Source of the DNA: Dolomedes plantarius
Taxonomy: Eukaryota; Arthropoda; Arachnida; Araneae; Dolomedidae
Length of the DNA stretch: 64,000 nt
NCBI GenBank assembly: GCA_907164885.2
Contig: OU015493.1
Coordinates: 56,327,302-56,391,301, forward strand
Reading direction: 5' to 3'
In this document: in pieces, positions 1-11,167 of the stretch
How the letters are laid out: each line of letters starts with the position of its first letter
Position numbering within the stretch: position 1 is the first letter of the stretch
Translations under genes and position numbers: made by a program
Notes under the pieces: generated by a model
Database searches by the model: none
What the model was told of the DNA's origin: nothing
What the model saw: only the letters and a program-made list of their open reading frames with translations

Positions 1-1580
1 ACTGATTTAATACATCTCTTTAGAAGATTGTTATTTGAACAAAATCTATTTTGATGACACTGTATTATTGTATTTATTGTATTTATTTATTGTATTTAAA
101 TCCTTTTATAGCATTTTCTATGCATTTCTGTAATTAACATTCAAGACCTCATTCTAAAAACATAAAAGATATGGCTTTAAGGTAATAATAAATTGTAATT
201 GTTTAAAAATGTTTTTTAGATTGATAAAATTAATTATTTCAATGTTTCGACAGTATGGTGTAAAAACGGGATATTAGTTTCCTGATATGCATGAAAGAAA
301 AAAAAAATCATTCATCAAATTAAAATCTTATAAATATCTTGTGGTAAAATACTCTTTTATATAATGATTTAAATAACAAATACATGTATAGAAAATTAGT
401 GTGAAAATTTGTTACACCTCTTCCCTTTTTTAATGAAATGTCTGTTGTAATTTTTTTATCTTTCAAAAGGAATTAGCATTTGCTTTAGAATGTGAAACTG
501 ACTTGGACTCAAGGTATTATTTTAAAGCACTGTAAACATGATAATTTTATAGCAATCAAATTAATAATTCATAGGCCTTAAAAGTAGCGATCAAACTTTA
601 AATGTTTACTGATGTAAGATCCCACAAACATATTTATTATATTAACATATTTACGATCTATTTGGTTCTGTAAAAATTGATATTTTCATTGGCATTGTAC
701 AGCAAAGGGAAAGACCCAGTGCCAGTGGAAATATCTTTTTCTATAGAAATAGATAGATCTGTAATATATAAAAGTCATAAAATAGTGGTATTTAATGTTA
801 ATAAACATTTGAAGTTTGATGACTACTTTCAGGTGCTAGAAATAATGCATTTGCTTGCTCTAAAATTTAGCTTTCCATACATTATGCTATAAATCTAATT
901 CAACCTCTGCAAAAAATAATTAAAATGACTTGGCTAAGTGCTCTGTTGAACTAGTCTTATTTTGCTGAGATTTTGTAAATCATTATGGCTATCATACACC
1001 TTGACTTGAATATATGACTTCCCTGTACATAAGAGTTTTAAAAGGCTATATCTGAATAAAATTTTGCAGTTAGATCTTTAAAGATTCTTGTTTACTTTAA
1101 TAATTTTTTTTTTGACATTTTATTTAAAATTTTTTATTGGTGCTTTTATTTATTTTTTTATTCTTCAAGAAAGTTCTTTATGTAGAATTTGCTTGGTTTT
1201 TTATATTCTTTTTTAGAACTTTTTTTTAGACCATTTGAATGTAAAATTTACGTTCATGTGTTCTGAAGAGAGTTTATAAGTGGTAATTATAAATATAATT
1301 TCTCCCCTAAATGATAGACGTGTCAAATAATATTCCGAAGAGTTTACTTTTTTTTCAAAATAATTGGCCCCGAGTCCTGTTTAAACTACTTTGCAAAGTT
1401 TTATGCAACTTTAGTCAATAAGCTATAAAATTTAATGATGCCGAAGCAAAAGCACCTGTACCTGTGAAAATGGTGATTAAAACTCTATAAGCCTTTTAAT
1501 AAAATATTTCCATTAGCATTAAATATATATGGAAGCAAGTAATCCAAGCAGTATGTCGACGCTACTGGCATCCGACCCCA
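1..1580. other. AT-rich intergenic DNA, nothing recognised
   Basis: Very AT-rich with homopolymer T and A runs. A 71-codon open frame at 677-892 has no domain, no compositional shift and no splice context, so I do not call it a gene. No repeat shared with the rest of the window was noticed. Confidence 0.6.
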
Positions 1581-1589
1581 AGCCGACAT

Positions 1590-2710
1590 TGGTGTACGTT
1601 ACGGTGCGCACGCTAATAATATACAAGGTGTTATGGAAACACTGACTGTTTCTGCAGTGCTCTTTGTTAATAATGAACTGTTGGCCCACCTTTGGCTACT
1701 TGCAAAACAGCATAATTTCGGCGTGGGGTAGTGATGTAAATAAAGTACATAAGATATTAGAATTTGGTACTTTTCATCCTGCAACGTATTCTTTAACTCC
1801 AAAAATGTTGGAGGGGGAGAACCCTTCTCTCCAAACCCTCCCATAAATGTTCAATAACGTTAAGGTCAGGCGATTGAGGTAGCCAAGATAGATGCTGTAC
1901 ATCATCTTCGTGCATTCCAAATCGTGTTGACACGTCTCGCGCAATACATGGTCGTGTTATCATCTTTCAAACACGGACGGTCCCTAGGCAATAAAGCGAA
2001 CGACATAGGGAGCATGTTGTTCGCCGAAATGGTCTCATAAGCTTCCGATGTCACAGGACGCTAAAGAACAATTAAGGGTTACCGGTAGTGCCAAGAGATA
2101 GCATGCCATAGCATCAGAGAACCAACACAATGTTTGACAGTGGGAACTAAGCAGTCATGACGATATGCTTCGGAAGTTATTCACCAGGCATAAACGATAC
2201 AAATGGTGTGAAGCAATATGAAGCTCCGTTCATCCGACCAGATTACACGTTGCCAATCATTTGAATTTTCGTTTTTATGTTCGCGACACCATCTGATCGT
2301 CTTTTTGCATTGGTTTTAGTAATGAGTAGCTTCTGGATTGCAACACGACCACGAATACCAGTCTTATACAGCTCTCTACGAACTATTGTTACTGAAACAA
2401 GATCATTACGACTCGTTTTCACTTCTGCTGTCATTTGCTTAGCTGTAGTCTTGGTTTTCGTCCTCGTGGTCAGTCCGTACCAAGTTTCACCTTTCCTTTG
2501 CTGACATCTTTGCGTGATACTATGCCTCATTTTGCCCCGACAATTTGTGCCGTTTTCGTTACCGACAACCCGTAAACCTCGCACCAACTATCTTACCTCA
2601 TTCAGGTCTGACATTTTGTCATTAATTCCGCGTGAACTAATTTTACATCGACTGTACGCTACTGCGTTACACCTGATATTCGTATTTCCCCGTATTGTGT
2701 GCCTATGAGC
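1590..2710 (-). pseudogene. Degenerate Tc1-like transposase (dead)
   Basis: Read on the minus strand, the stretch keeps the order of a Tc1-like transposase across several frames. Around 2590-2310 is the N-terminal DNA-binding part, followed by a motif of the kind LLITKTNAKRR. Near 2236-2260 an IWSDERSF-like motif carries the first catalytic Asp. At about 1848-1890 there is WLPQSPDLNVIEHLW, the C-terminal motif whose Glu is the third catalytic residue. Stops and frameshifts separate these blocks, so no functional enzyme can be made. The family catalyses cut-and-paste transposition into TA sites. I did not find convincing terminal inverted repeats. The 81-codon and 114-codon open frames inside are pieces of this one decayed gene. 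Confidence 0.85.
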
Positions 2711-3058
2711 GCGGATGACGTCATCGTCGTGATCTGCATACGACGCAGCACCCTTGGCCTTTTTAAGCGGCGTTTCCGTTATTTTGATAACCTCCTGAAC
2801 ATCAGTAAATTTCCAACTCCATAAGGTAGCGGTAAAGTATTTACGTCGAGTTTCTGGCTGTGAATCGAGAAGTAAATAATAGAGATTAAAAGATAAACAA
2901 ATTTGAAAGTTGTCTCCTGAATCTCAAGATCTACTTGCACAATGCAGTAATGATGATTAACGTTACTTATTAATCTATAAATTCAGGTCAAACTGTGTAT
3001 TATTTCGTTTTTGTGAGAAAAATAGCCCAGTTAAATGAAAATATTTATCATTTTTCAG

Positions 3059-3898
3059 GCTCGCTCTCAGCCGACAGAGATGACCCAGAACGTGGCCCAG
3101 GGTCCTCTGAGACTGGAGGACATGCTGGCCGAAGTGTTGAGGCACGGTGAATTGAAGGACAGGGACGTGCTTAGCCTCATCTGGATGGCCACCGCTTTCT
3201 GCCTTGCGATCTACATAGCATACGGCTTCTTCGTCTCGTGGCTGCTTGAGTCGACCATCATCCTTGTCAAGCTGAACGTGCACGTCCTGCGCGACACCCA
3301 CCCTTTGTGCGCAAAGTGCGCGGGAGGGGCATGTCGGACCTATTGGCAGACGCACATCTTCTCTTTCTACACCCCGCACTGGGAACCCACCCGAATCCGG
3401 TTTTTCAACGACTTCGTCAACGAGGAGCCAGTGGACCTGTTGGAGGGCCCGGCCGCCATCAACAGCGTGGAGATACACGACTGCGGTGGCATCCGGGACA
3501 TAATCTACGAGGTGTCGGCCGAGGACGAGTCCACCCAGTTGCTATGCTTGCCCTCACAGGACTACGCCAACATATTGTTGGAGGAGCACGAAAGCTACTT
3601 CATTGACCCCAACAAGCTGTTGCGCTCTTTAGCTGCCGACTGCGGTCTATATCCACGGACGAGAATCCAACTCGGATGGCCATTTTATTGCCACGACAGG
3701 TCCCGCCTCGTGCTTTGGAAGCTGTTGCGCTCCTTCTCGATATGGCCGCGTACCACGTACGTCGCGTGGGGGCGGGTGACACTCTGGGAGAATTATGAAT
3801 CTCAGGCCCCCGGCAAATCGGTGTGTGAAGAGGGTGATCATTTCCCTCAGTTGACACCGAGGGCTGGTATCGGTTGTATAAAATCTCTTGTTCATTAA
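3059..3898 (+). CDS. Hypothetical single-pass membrane protein, probable terminal exon
   Basis: A clear GC-rich island in AT-rich DNA. The open frame runs from 3035 to a TAA at 3898, but 3035-3058 looks like intron: a pyrimidine-rich stretch ends in TTTTTCAG at 3051-3058, so the exon probably starts at 3059 in phase 0. An alternative start is the Met codon at 3080 (MTQNVAQG). After about 30 polar residues there is one long hydrophobic stretch (about residues 45-71 counted from 3035: VLSLIWMATAFCLAIYIAYG and onward), then a Cys cluster (CAKCAGGAC) and an acidic region, which suggests a membrane anchor and a soluble domain. Low-complexity coding is absent. Past about 3615 the quality of the protein is less convincing, and AAGCTGTTGCGCTC recurs at about 3615 and 3719, so a splice donor or a small duplication may end the true coding part earlier. 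I do not recognise the family. A possible polyadenylation signal AATAAA lies at 4243-4248. Confidence 0.55.
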   Translation, partial: ARSQPTEMTQNVAQGPLRLEDMLAEVLRHGELKDRDVLSLIWMATAFCLAIYIAYGFFVSWLLESTIILVKLNVHVLRDTHPLCAKCAGGACRTYWQTHIFSFYTPHWEPTRIRFFNDFVNEEPVDLLEGPAAINSVEIHDCGGIRDIIYEVSAEDESTQLLCLPSQDYANILLEEHESYFIDPNKLLRSLAADCGLYPRTRIQLGWPFYCHDRSRLVLWKLLRSFSIWPRTTYVAWGRVTLWENYESQAPGKSVCEEGDHFPQLTPRAGIGCIKSLVH

Positions 3899-6104
3899 AA
3901 TGCGAGAAAAGTTTTTGCGAATAATGCAATCCGTTGGAGTTTTGTTTCAGAGTTTTACTGCTCAATGTAGCCGTCATGGTGTCCTTGGAATCTTAATTTC
4001 TCAAGCGGAACGTCTTCCTCAGTCCCCAGACTTCTGATGAACTTTAAACTATTTTAAATGTGAGAAATAACATAATTTTACGAAAAAGGTAGTAGGTGGT
4101 AGAAGCGATGACATGAAAGTGGTCGTCTGGCAGAGGTACTGTGGAAGGAAATGTATGTGCTCAAGCCCATGCAAAGGTACTTTCCTGAAAACGTAACAAA
4201 GCACAAAGTAAGACCAACATAAAAGAAATTAAACAATTCTCCAATAAACTCTTAAAATTTTTTATCTTGTGTTTCATGAACGCCTGCGTTTAGTCAGAAA
4301 CCACAAAACAAAATTCCGATTACGGATAAGTTACTTCGCTGTAAACTTCTCTGCCTTAACTTAAACAGTGGATTCTTGTACCTAAGGCGTCAAGATATCC
4401 GAGCAGACGCATCAGGTATTTTGTTGCCCAATAGCGCCAAACGAGGATTGGATCTGATGATTACACAGAAGCATTCATTTTTGTGTCAAACTTTTCTTCA
4501 ATGATCTATTCAACGGAAACTAGTATATTTTCTTGCGCTTCTAAAGCTTTTTGAAATAAAATATTCAAAAGTATTCGTCCCTCCAATGCCACAGATTTGA
4601 ACGAGTATGTCCTATAAAATATTAATGAAATTAAAAAGAGTTCCACAAAAAGACTTTCGACATTTTATTAAGCATTTGTGCAGTAATAATGCTACTTATT
4701 ATTTGATAGAAAAATAATCACTCGCCTAAAATAGCCAAAGCAAGAAGTTCGAGATCGATATCTTGTGACTGGTCAAAATTCAGCAACAAAAATGACATCC
4801 AAGAGCTTTTCTTCAACCGTTGATGTGACTGCAGCGGCAAATTTCTCGTCTCCAGAGTTAATGGGTGCTTTGGCTCTAACTATGGTTCCTTATGAGACGA
4901 TAATTGTGCCAAATGTCCAGCGTTCTTGTCATATCCCAAGGGAAGAAATTGCTAACTTGGACAACTGTTATCGAATTATTACAATACGCCATTTATAAAT
5001 ATATCAGAAATACAAACATCTAAATATTTTGCCTATGAATATGTCGACAGGTGCTGCGAGCTATATCCTAAAGTGCAATGTTATTTTCGTGTACTTATCG
5101 ACAAGAACTTGTGTTTACACTGTTCAAGTCAGTCGATTATGAACATACGGGTATCACCATGTTCCTAATAGAAAAATTTTGAGTTCCTAGACTCTGTTGC
5201 CAGCAAGCCGAAAAAATAGAAGTTTCACGCGATATACGTTGCGTCATCAACAGTAGATAGCCCGTGAGAGCATTGACAATTCGCAGTCTTCGCAAATTTT
5301 TGTGAGGATCGGTTGGAAATTATCTGATTCATCAAATGCTGGTTGAATCGCTGCTCAGCCATTCAAATAGACGTCATCATTACTAGAGATTGAAGAAAAC
5401 GACTCATTTACAGTATATTTTCTTGTGTTTTACAGTATATTTTCTTGTGTTCTTTTCTAGTACAAAATTCGGAAAATAAGACACAAAAAAAAAAAAAAAT
5501 ATGCATGTCAGATGATGGATTCTTTAGTATGTTTTGCGCTTTGGCGAAAATTTTAGAAATAAATGTCGTTTCTACCTCATAACGAAATTGAACTCACATT
5601 GCAATTGCAGCGTGTATTCAGTTTCAAGAATCTATATTATATCTTGAGGCAATCCGCGTATTACTACCTTAAGAGGACGCACAACTCTCATAGGGAGTAT
5701 GTACCCCTTAATTTTGTTGAGAGTCAATGGTCCTTTTCGGATTGGGAATCGATTCTAATAAATTCCTTGCCTATTCTCACATGAAATTTTCGTTCCATCT
5801 TTTTCACTAGCGGTTTTTTCAAGGATTCTTCGATAGTTTTCGGTTTTGACAATAGTGATGTGTTTTATTTTAGTACCAATGAAAAAATCATCTACAGTTC
5901 TTATAAAAACTGTATAAATATTTAAACTAATGGCTGCAAGTTTCCGCATTGAATTATATTTGTCTCATTTTATAAATTCCCCCTCCCCCTTCACAGATTT
6001 AATGTCTTTGTTAAATTATTCAACGTATAAAATTTTTAAACCCCTGTAACACATTTTAAGTATAATCAAAGGTCAGATTATTACGTTGATCATTTAATTT
6101 TACA
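3899..6104. other. Non-coding DNA after the 3059 exon
   Basis: No coding region, LTR or transposase motif seen. The short frames at 4765-4998 and 5563-5784 have no domain or splice support. Sequence at 5100-5400 is slightly richer in GC and may be an old unrecognised repeat. Only the AATAAA at 4243-4248 is a plausible signal. Confidence 0.5.
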
Positions 6105-7001
6105 CTTTTCTTTTCTTCCCGCTACACAGCAGGCACTTTGTCCTGAGCACATACGCCCATAGACACCGCGACTCTTTTATTATTGGAGCACCATATAGGG
6201 CAGAGGTTTTCAACCTGTGGGTCACGACCCCTTAGTGGGGCGCGATTGTATCATTGTATTAAAATAACTTTTTAGCGAATTTCTCCGAAAAAGATTGTCA
6301 ATATTTATTTACCGTGAAACTGTGGGTAGTGATGTTTCTTAAAGGAAAAAGTCTCGTACTCAGTTCGTTAGAAATCTACTGCTTTTATTCGGCTTTTTTA
6401 AAATTAAAAAAGAAATAAAAAAACACGCGGTTACTTTCTTTGTGCAGTAAACAGATTCTAAGCGTCTGTTTATGTTTCATCATTCTATGCTGTGGCATCA
6501 GTATCGTAGTTTCTCCAACGGAATAAAACGATTTTATTTAGGGAAGAGTTTTTCTTTTTTATATTAGCATATAATTCTGAATCAATACGGTAGGTGCGTT
6601 ATTTTTCTTGCGATTATGTTCTGTCCTTGCTTTTACCTACTTTCAACGGAGAGGAATGAATGTTTCTTAATGGTTTTCATTTCTTTGAAATTTCACTTTT
6701 GTTTAATTAAACATTTAGTTGGGATTAAATTATAGAATATGCCACTTAGGGTTTTTTTCTTCATGTTTAAAAGGCTTTTTTAATGAAAATATGCTGAGTG
6801 GAAAGAGGGGGGGGGGCGCAGGTTGCTTGAATCCATAAAGGGGGTCGCGACTCGAAAATAGTTGGGAAACACTGATATAAGGGAATCAACATTGCTCCCT
6901 ATGAGAGGACAACACAGGAACGTCTATGCCTTATCCGGGATTCGAGCCCACCTCGTGGAAAGTTGCGACGCTAAGCATTATACGATGTGGGCGGACTTAT
7001 T
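6105..7001 (-). repeat. tRNA-derived SINE (family 1, copy 1), split by a hAT MITE
   Basis: On the minus strand the copy begins near 7001 with a tRNA-like head containing an A-box-like stretch and a B box (GGGATTCGAGCCC on the + strand as the complement). It continues through the family body shared with 7478-7718 and ends in a T-rich (A-tail) stretch near 6105. It is interrupted by the hAT MITE at 6201-6874. The two halves match the uninterrupted copy at 7478-7718 across the gap. Confidence 0.75.
6201..6874. mobile_element. hAT-type MITE inserted in the SINE
   Basis: Ends are CAGAGGTTTTCAACCTGTGG and, inverted, CAGTGTTTCCCAACTATTTT, the usual hAT terminal pattern. It is flanked by the 8-bp target duplication ATATAGGG / ATATAAGG (6193-6200 and 6875-6882, one mismatch). 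It has no transposase frame, so it must be mobilised in trans. A run of about nine G lies near 6808. Confidence 0.85.
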
Positions 7002-7477
7002 TTACTATTTGATTTTTGTATGTTTTAGTGTTTGAATGTTATATTTTGTTTTTTAGATAACTTCCATTGTGTTCATTTATACTTTGTCATACTAGCTCAG
7101 AAAACCAGGTTATATTAACTGGAAATGATAGTGCCTGTTTGTACGAGATTTCGATTGAAATTATTTAATCGAGTCGACACTATTTTTGTGTTTTTACCTT
7201 TTGTATTTACATATTTTGTATTTCAGTGATAAATAAATTGCTACTATTTTAACAGTGTCGGTTGTGATTTCACATTGAAAAAAAAAGTTTTATGTACACA
7301 TTTTTTATAAAAAATAAACCGAATCAAATGCAATTTAAACGAGTTTATATCTATGAAGTTATTGGGTTGATGAATAATTCATGAACTTTATTTTTCCAAA
7401 TTTAAAAATGCACGCAGAAATAAAAATGCATCGGCAAAATGGTTTGTTATTTGAAAGAGAATGTTTTGCTCTACAAG

Positions 7478-7718
7478 TTTTTTGTTTTTTCAATGCGGCG
7501 GGTACTTGTCTCTGACGGTTAGTACTTCTTGACATTGTCCTATGAAGATAAACGAAGTTTAGCTGGCTACTTTATTATGAGAGCACCCTATAATAGGTGA
7601 GCCAGCTTTGCTGCCTATGAAGGGGATGACACGGAAACGTTTAAGCCTTAATCGGGATTTGAACCTAAGCCCACTCCGTGGTAACTCCAAACGTTAACCA
7701 CTGTACTATGTGAGCGGC
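7478..7718 (-). repeat. tRNA-derived SINE (family 1, copy 2) with target duplication
   Basis: Minus-strand orientation. The tRNA-like head is at 7718 with A box TAGTACAGTGGTTAACG and B box GGTTCAAATCCCG. The body follows and the tail is A-rich (AAAAAACAAAAAA read from 7490 to 7478). It is flanked by a 12-bp duplication TTGCTCTACAAG / TTGCTCTATAAG at 7466-7477 and 7719-7730. It sits inside mariner copy 1. These SINEs are transcribed by RNA polymerase III and copied by a LINE enzyme supplied in trans. Confidence 0.85.
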
Positions 7719-7859
7719 TTGCTCTATAAGATGGTGTGTTTTTATTTGTTAGTTTTTATTTTATTTTTTGTGTGTTTTTTCAGATCATTAAAATGGAATG
7801 TCAAGTGGACAAAACTGAGTATTTTTGATCCCATTTGCTTTTAACGTAGGATTACGTTC

Positions 7860-8785
7860 TGTTAGGGCATTTGGCAGGAATGCCGAATCCCTACTAGTGT
7901 AATATGGCTAAAAGTGCCAATAGCTTTACACATGTAGCTTGGGGTTACAGAGTCGTATTGGCTCGCAGTGGAAGGTGGGTGATAACCTGACGATTTTCTT
8001 AAAAGTAGCTATATTAGCCGGAAATAGTGTGTGGTGTGCAAACATACAAAAATAACCAGACAAGTTTAAAATTAAGCTAACGTTTATTCATTAGCGGATA
8101 CGGAAATTAAAAACAAACAACATTCAAAAAGAATAAAAGTCTTGATTATAACATAAGGTAAAAGCTCCTTGACTTCAAAAATTTGCTTAAAGTAAAATTA
8201 AACGGAGGTGCAGAAACAAAGTCAAACTTAGGTACAACCTGATTGATGCTGATGTATCTTATCACTGCGCGGGTAACATACGAAGATACCGGGCTCCGAT
8301 ACTAGTTGCCCGGAAAATGGCCCCTCAAGGTTTTAGTAGAAAACTGCTGGAGCTCAGCTGGGGATCCGTCGGTGCCAGGATATCTTTCCGTATCATGCGT
8401 CTTGCTATGTGAGAGAACTCGGTGACTTCTGGAGGTACCTAGGCGAGGTCTGACGGCAGGGCGTAGTTCATACAGCTCACTACCTAACTACCCACGATCC
8501 AACCAACAACACCAAAAACCAACACTCCACTGCCTAGCTGCTGCGGCTTTTATACACGACTGGTGTGAGCCGCCGCCTGGTGGCACGCTTGGCTGTGGAA
8601 ATATGCAAATATTTTCAAGAGGTTGAAGTTTCGGTTACAGTGTTAACCATTACGGAGGTGTACGTCACTGGGTTGGTGATTGCGTCATCGCTATAGATGA
8701 ATGACGTAATCGACGGTAATGGTGACGTCAAACATACAGCTCACTTAGTAAAAATGGCTTGGGGGAAAAACGGCTTTTTCTAACA
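7860..8785 (-). repeat. Copia 3' LTR
   Basis: 926 bp, nearly identical to the copy at 14349-15274. On the minus strand it contains an AATAAA (complement at 8083-8088) that could serve polyadenylation of the element's RNA. Confidence 0.95.
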
Positions 8786-9586
8786 ATTGCCCCCCCTTTA
8801 CGAAAGTGAGTATTTAGAACTCCTGGCTTAAAAAGAAGTTGTATGTTGATCTAACCTTTCTGCTAAGTCTCTCTATATATTTTTTAGCTAAAGGATTAAC
8901 CCTTTTTTTTCATAATAAAGCAAATTAAACTCTCACCTCCGTTTAAAGTAAAATACATAAATATATTTGAATGATAATGATTGCTTCATCATTGCTAGGA
9001 ACATAAATCAACACACGTGTTATTGTTCGGTTGGCACAACCTGTTTAGAAGTACAGATCTCTGTAGAAACACAGTTCTTAAAAAGACAATGAAATATGTA
9101 TAAACAATTCAGGTGCGTTGAACAATTATATTATAAACTGGTAAAATAGAGTATACGCACAATGCATTTTTTTTTCGACATTCGTGGGCCCACTTTCACT
9201 CACACATTCACACATAGTGAAAAATACAGATGCGTATAACATACCTTACAAATAATTAAAGTTAAATCAGCCTATAACATTTACTTGCAAAAAAAACGCA
9301 TTACAAAACAAATAGCATGTTATTAGAGTATAAACACAAATGCGGAAAAATTTCACAAATTGGGATATAAACATAAATGCGTAATACAAGAACATGTGCC
9401 ATTTCTATAATGCATAATTCAAAGATACATATATATAAATTATTATCTTAGGTTTTTATCCTGCCCAGGTAGCTTAAAAAGAATGAAAAAAAACTAACTC
9501 ATAATATAACACCGCTTTAGCTTTCGGTAAGTCAAAAAAAAATTTTTTTGATATAGTCCGGTCTATTAGAGTTTAAATTTCTAGCT
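8786..9586 (-). other. Copia 3' untranslated region and polypurine tract
   Basis: Non-coding, AT-rich internal sequence between the end of pol and the 3' LTR. Read on the minus strand, AAAGGGGGGG (8799-8790) just before the LTR is the expected polypurine tract, the primer for plus-strand DNA synthesis. Confidence 0.8.
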
Positions 9587-11089
9587 TTAAGTTTCTGATT
9601 TAAATAGAATTTGTTTAAATATCGAAAGGTCAGATTTAGTTTTTGGCTTGGTAAAAGGATCAGCGAGATTTTGTTTCTTTGGTACGAACTTGATTTCAAA
9701 AACCTCTTTTAAAAGTAGATCTCGCACAAACAGTAACTTTACGTGTCTATGTTTCGTGCGGCTGTTTTCAATCGGAGATTTGAGAAAATCTATAGCTGAT
9801 AAATTGTCCGTTTGAATAAGTGGTTTTTCTTTATCTAGCCTGATAAACTCCAGTTTTTCGCACTCCTGCATAATTCGCTGTATCCAAAGTATTTCTTTAC
9901 ATGTTTCTGTGATTGCCATAAACTCAGCTTCCATAGTAGACAGGGCGATAGCCTTTTGCTTACCTGTTCGCCAGTAAACAGGAGATTTACCTAACAGGAT
10001 CAGTTGGCCGGAAAGTGAAGTACGGTCGTCTCTGTTAGCTGCATAATCACTGTCACTATATGCTGTAAGTTTACAGGAATTGCTTGAGATATTGAGCTTT
10101 AACTGTTTAGAACCTATGACATAACCTAGTAACTTTAATAGTCCATGCCAATGTGGAAAACCGGGATTTGCCTGAAATTGGCTAAAAATGTTGACTGCAT
10201 ACGCAATGTCGGGCCTTGTTCGACTTGCAATGAAGGACAAACATCCCAGAATATTTCTGTAAGGTAACTTAGAAATTTCTGTTAATTCAGGCTCGGTTGT
10301 CGGGCATTGTAACTTGGAATAAATAGTTCCCTTGGCTATAGGGAGAGATACAATAGGTATATTAAAGGATTTAAAACGGTTAGCTACCTGATCGATATAT
10401 TGGGCTTGATGAATGTAAATTTGTTTTTCTTGAATTTCAAATTCGACTCCCAATAATTTCGTGGTTTTACGAAGGATTTTAAGATCAAAATACTTTTTCA
10501 GGTTTTTCACCGCAGCTTCAATACACGCTGTTGTTTTTCCAAAAAGGATTATGTCATCTACATATAGTAGTAAAATTAGGTTATTCGAAAAACTGTAAAT
10601 GCAATTAGCCCAGTCAATCTTTTTAAACCCATTTTTAATTAATATTCCGTCTATTTCATAGAACCAAACCCTTCCGCTCTGGTGTAGTCCGTAAAGTGCT
10701 TTCTTCAGGAGGCAGAGGTGGTTCTCTTTCCCTTTCTCAGCAAATCCAGGTGGTTGAGTAATGGTAATGGTTTCAGTCAAAGGAGCATATAAATATGCGC
10801 ATTTCACATCTAATTGTAAATGAGACCATCCTAAATTTGAGACCAGCAATGAGAAGAAAAACCTTATAAGTGTAAAGTTGACTACGGGAGAAAAGGTTTC
10901 GTCATAAGATTCGCCTTTAATCTGTTTGTAGCCCTGCGCTACGAGCCTGGCTTTGTACCGCACTACCTTCCCGCGCTCATCGGTTTTTGTGGTGTAAACC
11001 CATCTACATCCGAGAGGCTTATACTTAGGGTGAGGGGATACAAGGCTCCATGCGTCTCGGTCTTTTAAGACTTTCAGTTCCTCTTCCAT
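9587..11089 (-). CDS. pol: Copia pol, reverse transcriptase and RNase H part
   Basis: A 500-codon frame on the minus strand. It encodes the copia-type reverse transcriptase (RVT_2): KYKPLGCRWVYTTK near the N terminus, QLDVKCAYLYAPL in the palm, and YVDD with two catalytic aspartates about 190 residues in. It ends with RNase H, seen as SDSDYAANRDDRTSLSGQ, the STMEAEFMAITE block and the terminal KHRHVKLLFVRDLL. The protein copies the element's RNA into DNA in cytoplasmic particles. It is in the same frame as the upstream gag-integrase ORF and is separated from it only by two stop codons (TGA at 11165-11167, TAG at 11099-11101) over 25 sense codons. The listed Met is therefore unlikely to be a natural start. 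The region just ahead (PRTYKQAIKSKE) is typical copia sequence leading into RT. The TAG replaces the Trp codon usual at this place. Confidence 0.93.
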   Translation of the reverse strand: MEEELKVLKDRDAWSLVSPHPKYKPLGCRWVYTTKTDERGKVVRYKARLVAQGYKQIKGESYDETFSPVVNFTLIRFFFSLLVSNLGWSHLQLDVKCAYLYAPLTETITITQPPGFAEKGKENHLCLLKKALYGLHQSGRVWFYEIDGILIKNGFKKIDWANCIYSFSNNLILLLYVDDIILFGKTTACIEAAVKNLKKYFDLKILRKTTKLLGVEFEIQEKQIYIHQAQYIDQVANRFKSFNIPIVSLPIAKGTIYSKLQCPTTEPELTEISKLPYRNILGCLSFIASRTRPDIAYAVNIFSQFQANPGFPHWHGLLKLLGYVIGSKQLKLNISSNSCKLTAYSDSDYAANRDDRTSLSGQLILLGKSPVYWRTGKQKAIALSTMEAEFMAITETCKEILWIQRIMQECEKLEFIRLDKEKPLIQTDNLSAIDFLKSPIENSRTKHRHVKLLFVRDLLLKEVFEIKFVPKKQNLADPFTKPKTKSDLSIFKQILFKSET

Positions 11090-11098
11090 TGCATTTTT

Positions 11099-11167
11099 CT
11101 ATAACTTAACCTCTTTGCTTTTAATGGCTTGCTTGTAAGTTCTGGGAATAGACACTGGATCTAGTCA
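11099..11167 (-). other. Two in-frame stops between integrase and RT, the first in a TGA-CTA-G readthrough context
   Basis: On the minus strand the codons are GTA TGA CTA GAT, then 20 sense codons, then TTA TAG AAA. TGA-CTA-G is the context known for efficient stop-codon readthrough in alphavirus and some animal mRNAs. The second stop is best explained as a Trp to amber mutation. Whether the first is functional or a mutation cannot be told from one copy. Confidence 0.6.

Noticed and set aside
677..892. 71-codon frame
   Set aside because: AT-rich, no domain, no codon bias or splice context.
3307..3606. Frames overlapping the 3059 exon on both strands
   Set aside because: Shadows in a GC-rich exon; the +1 frame from 3059 has the membrane helix and continuous length.
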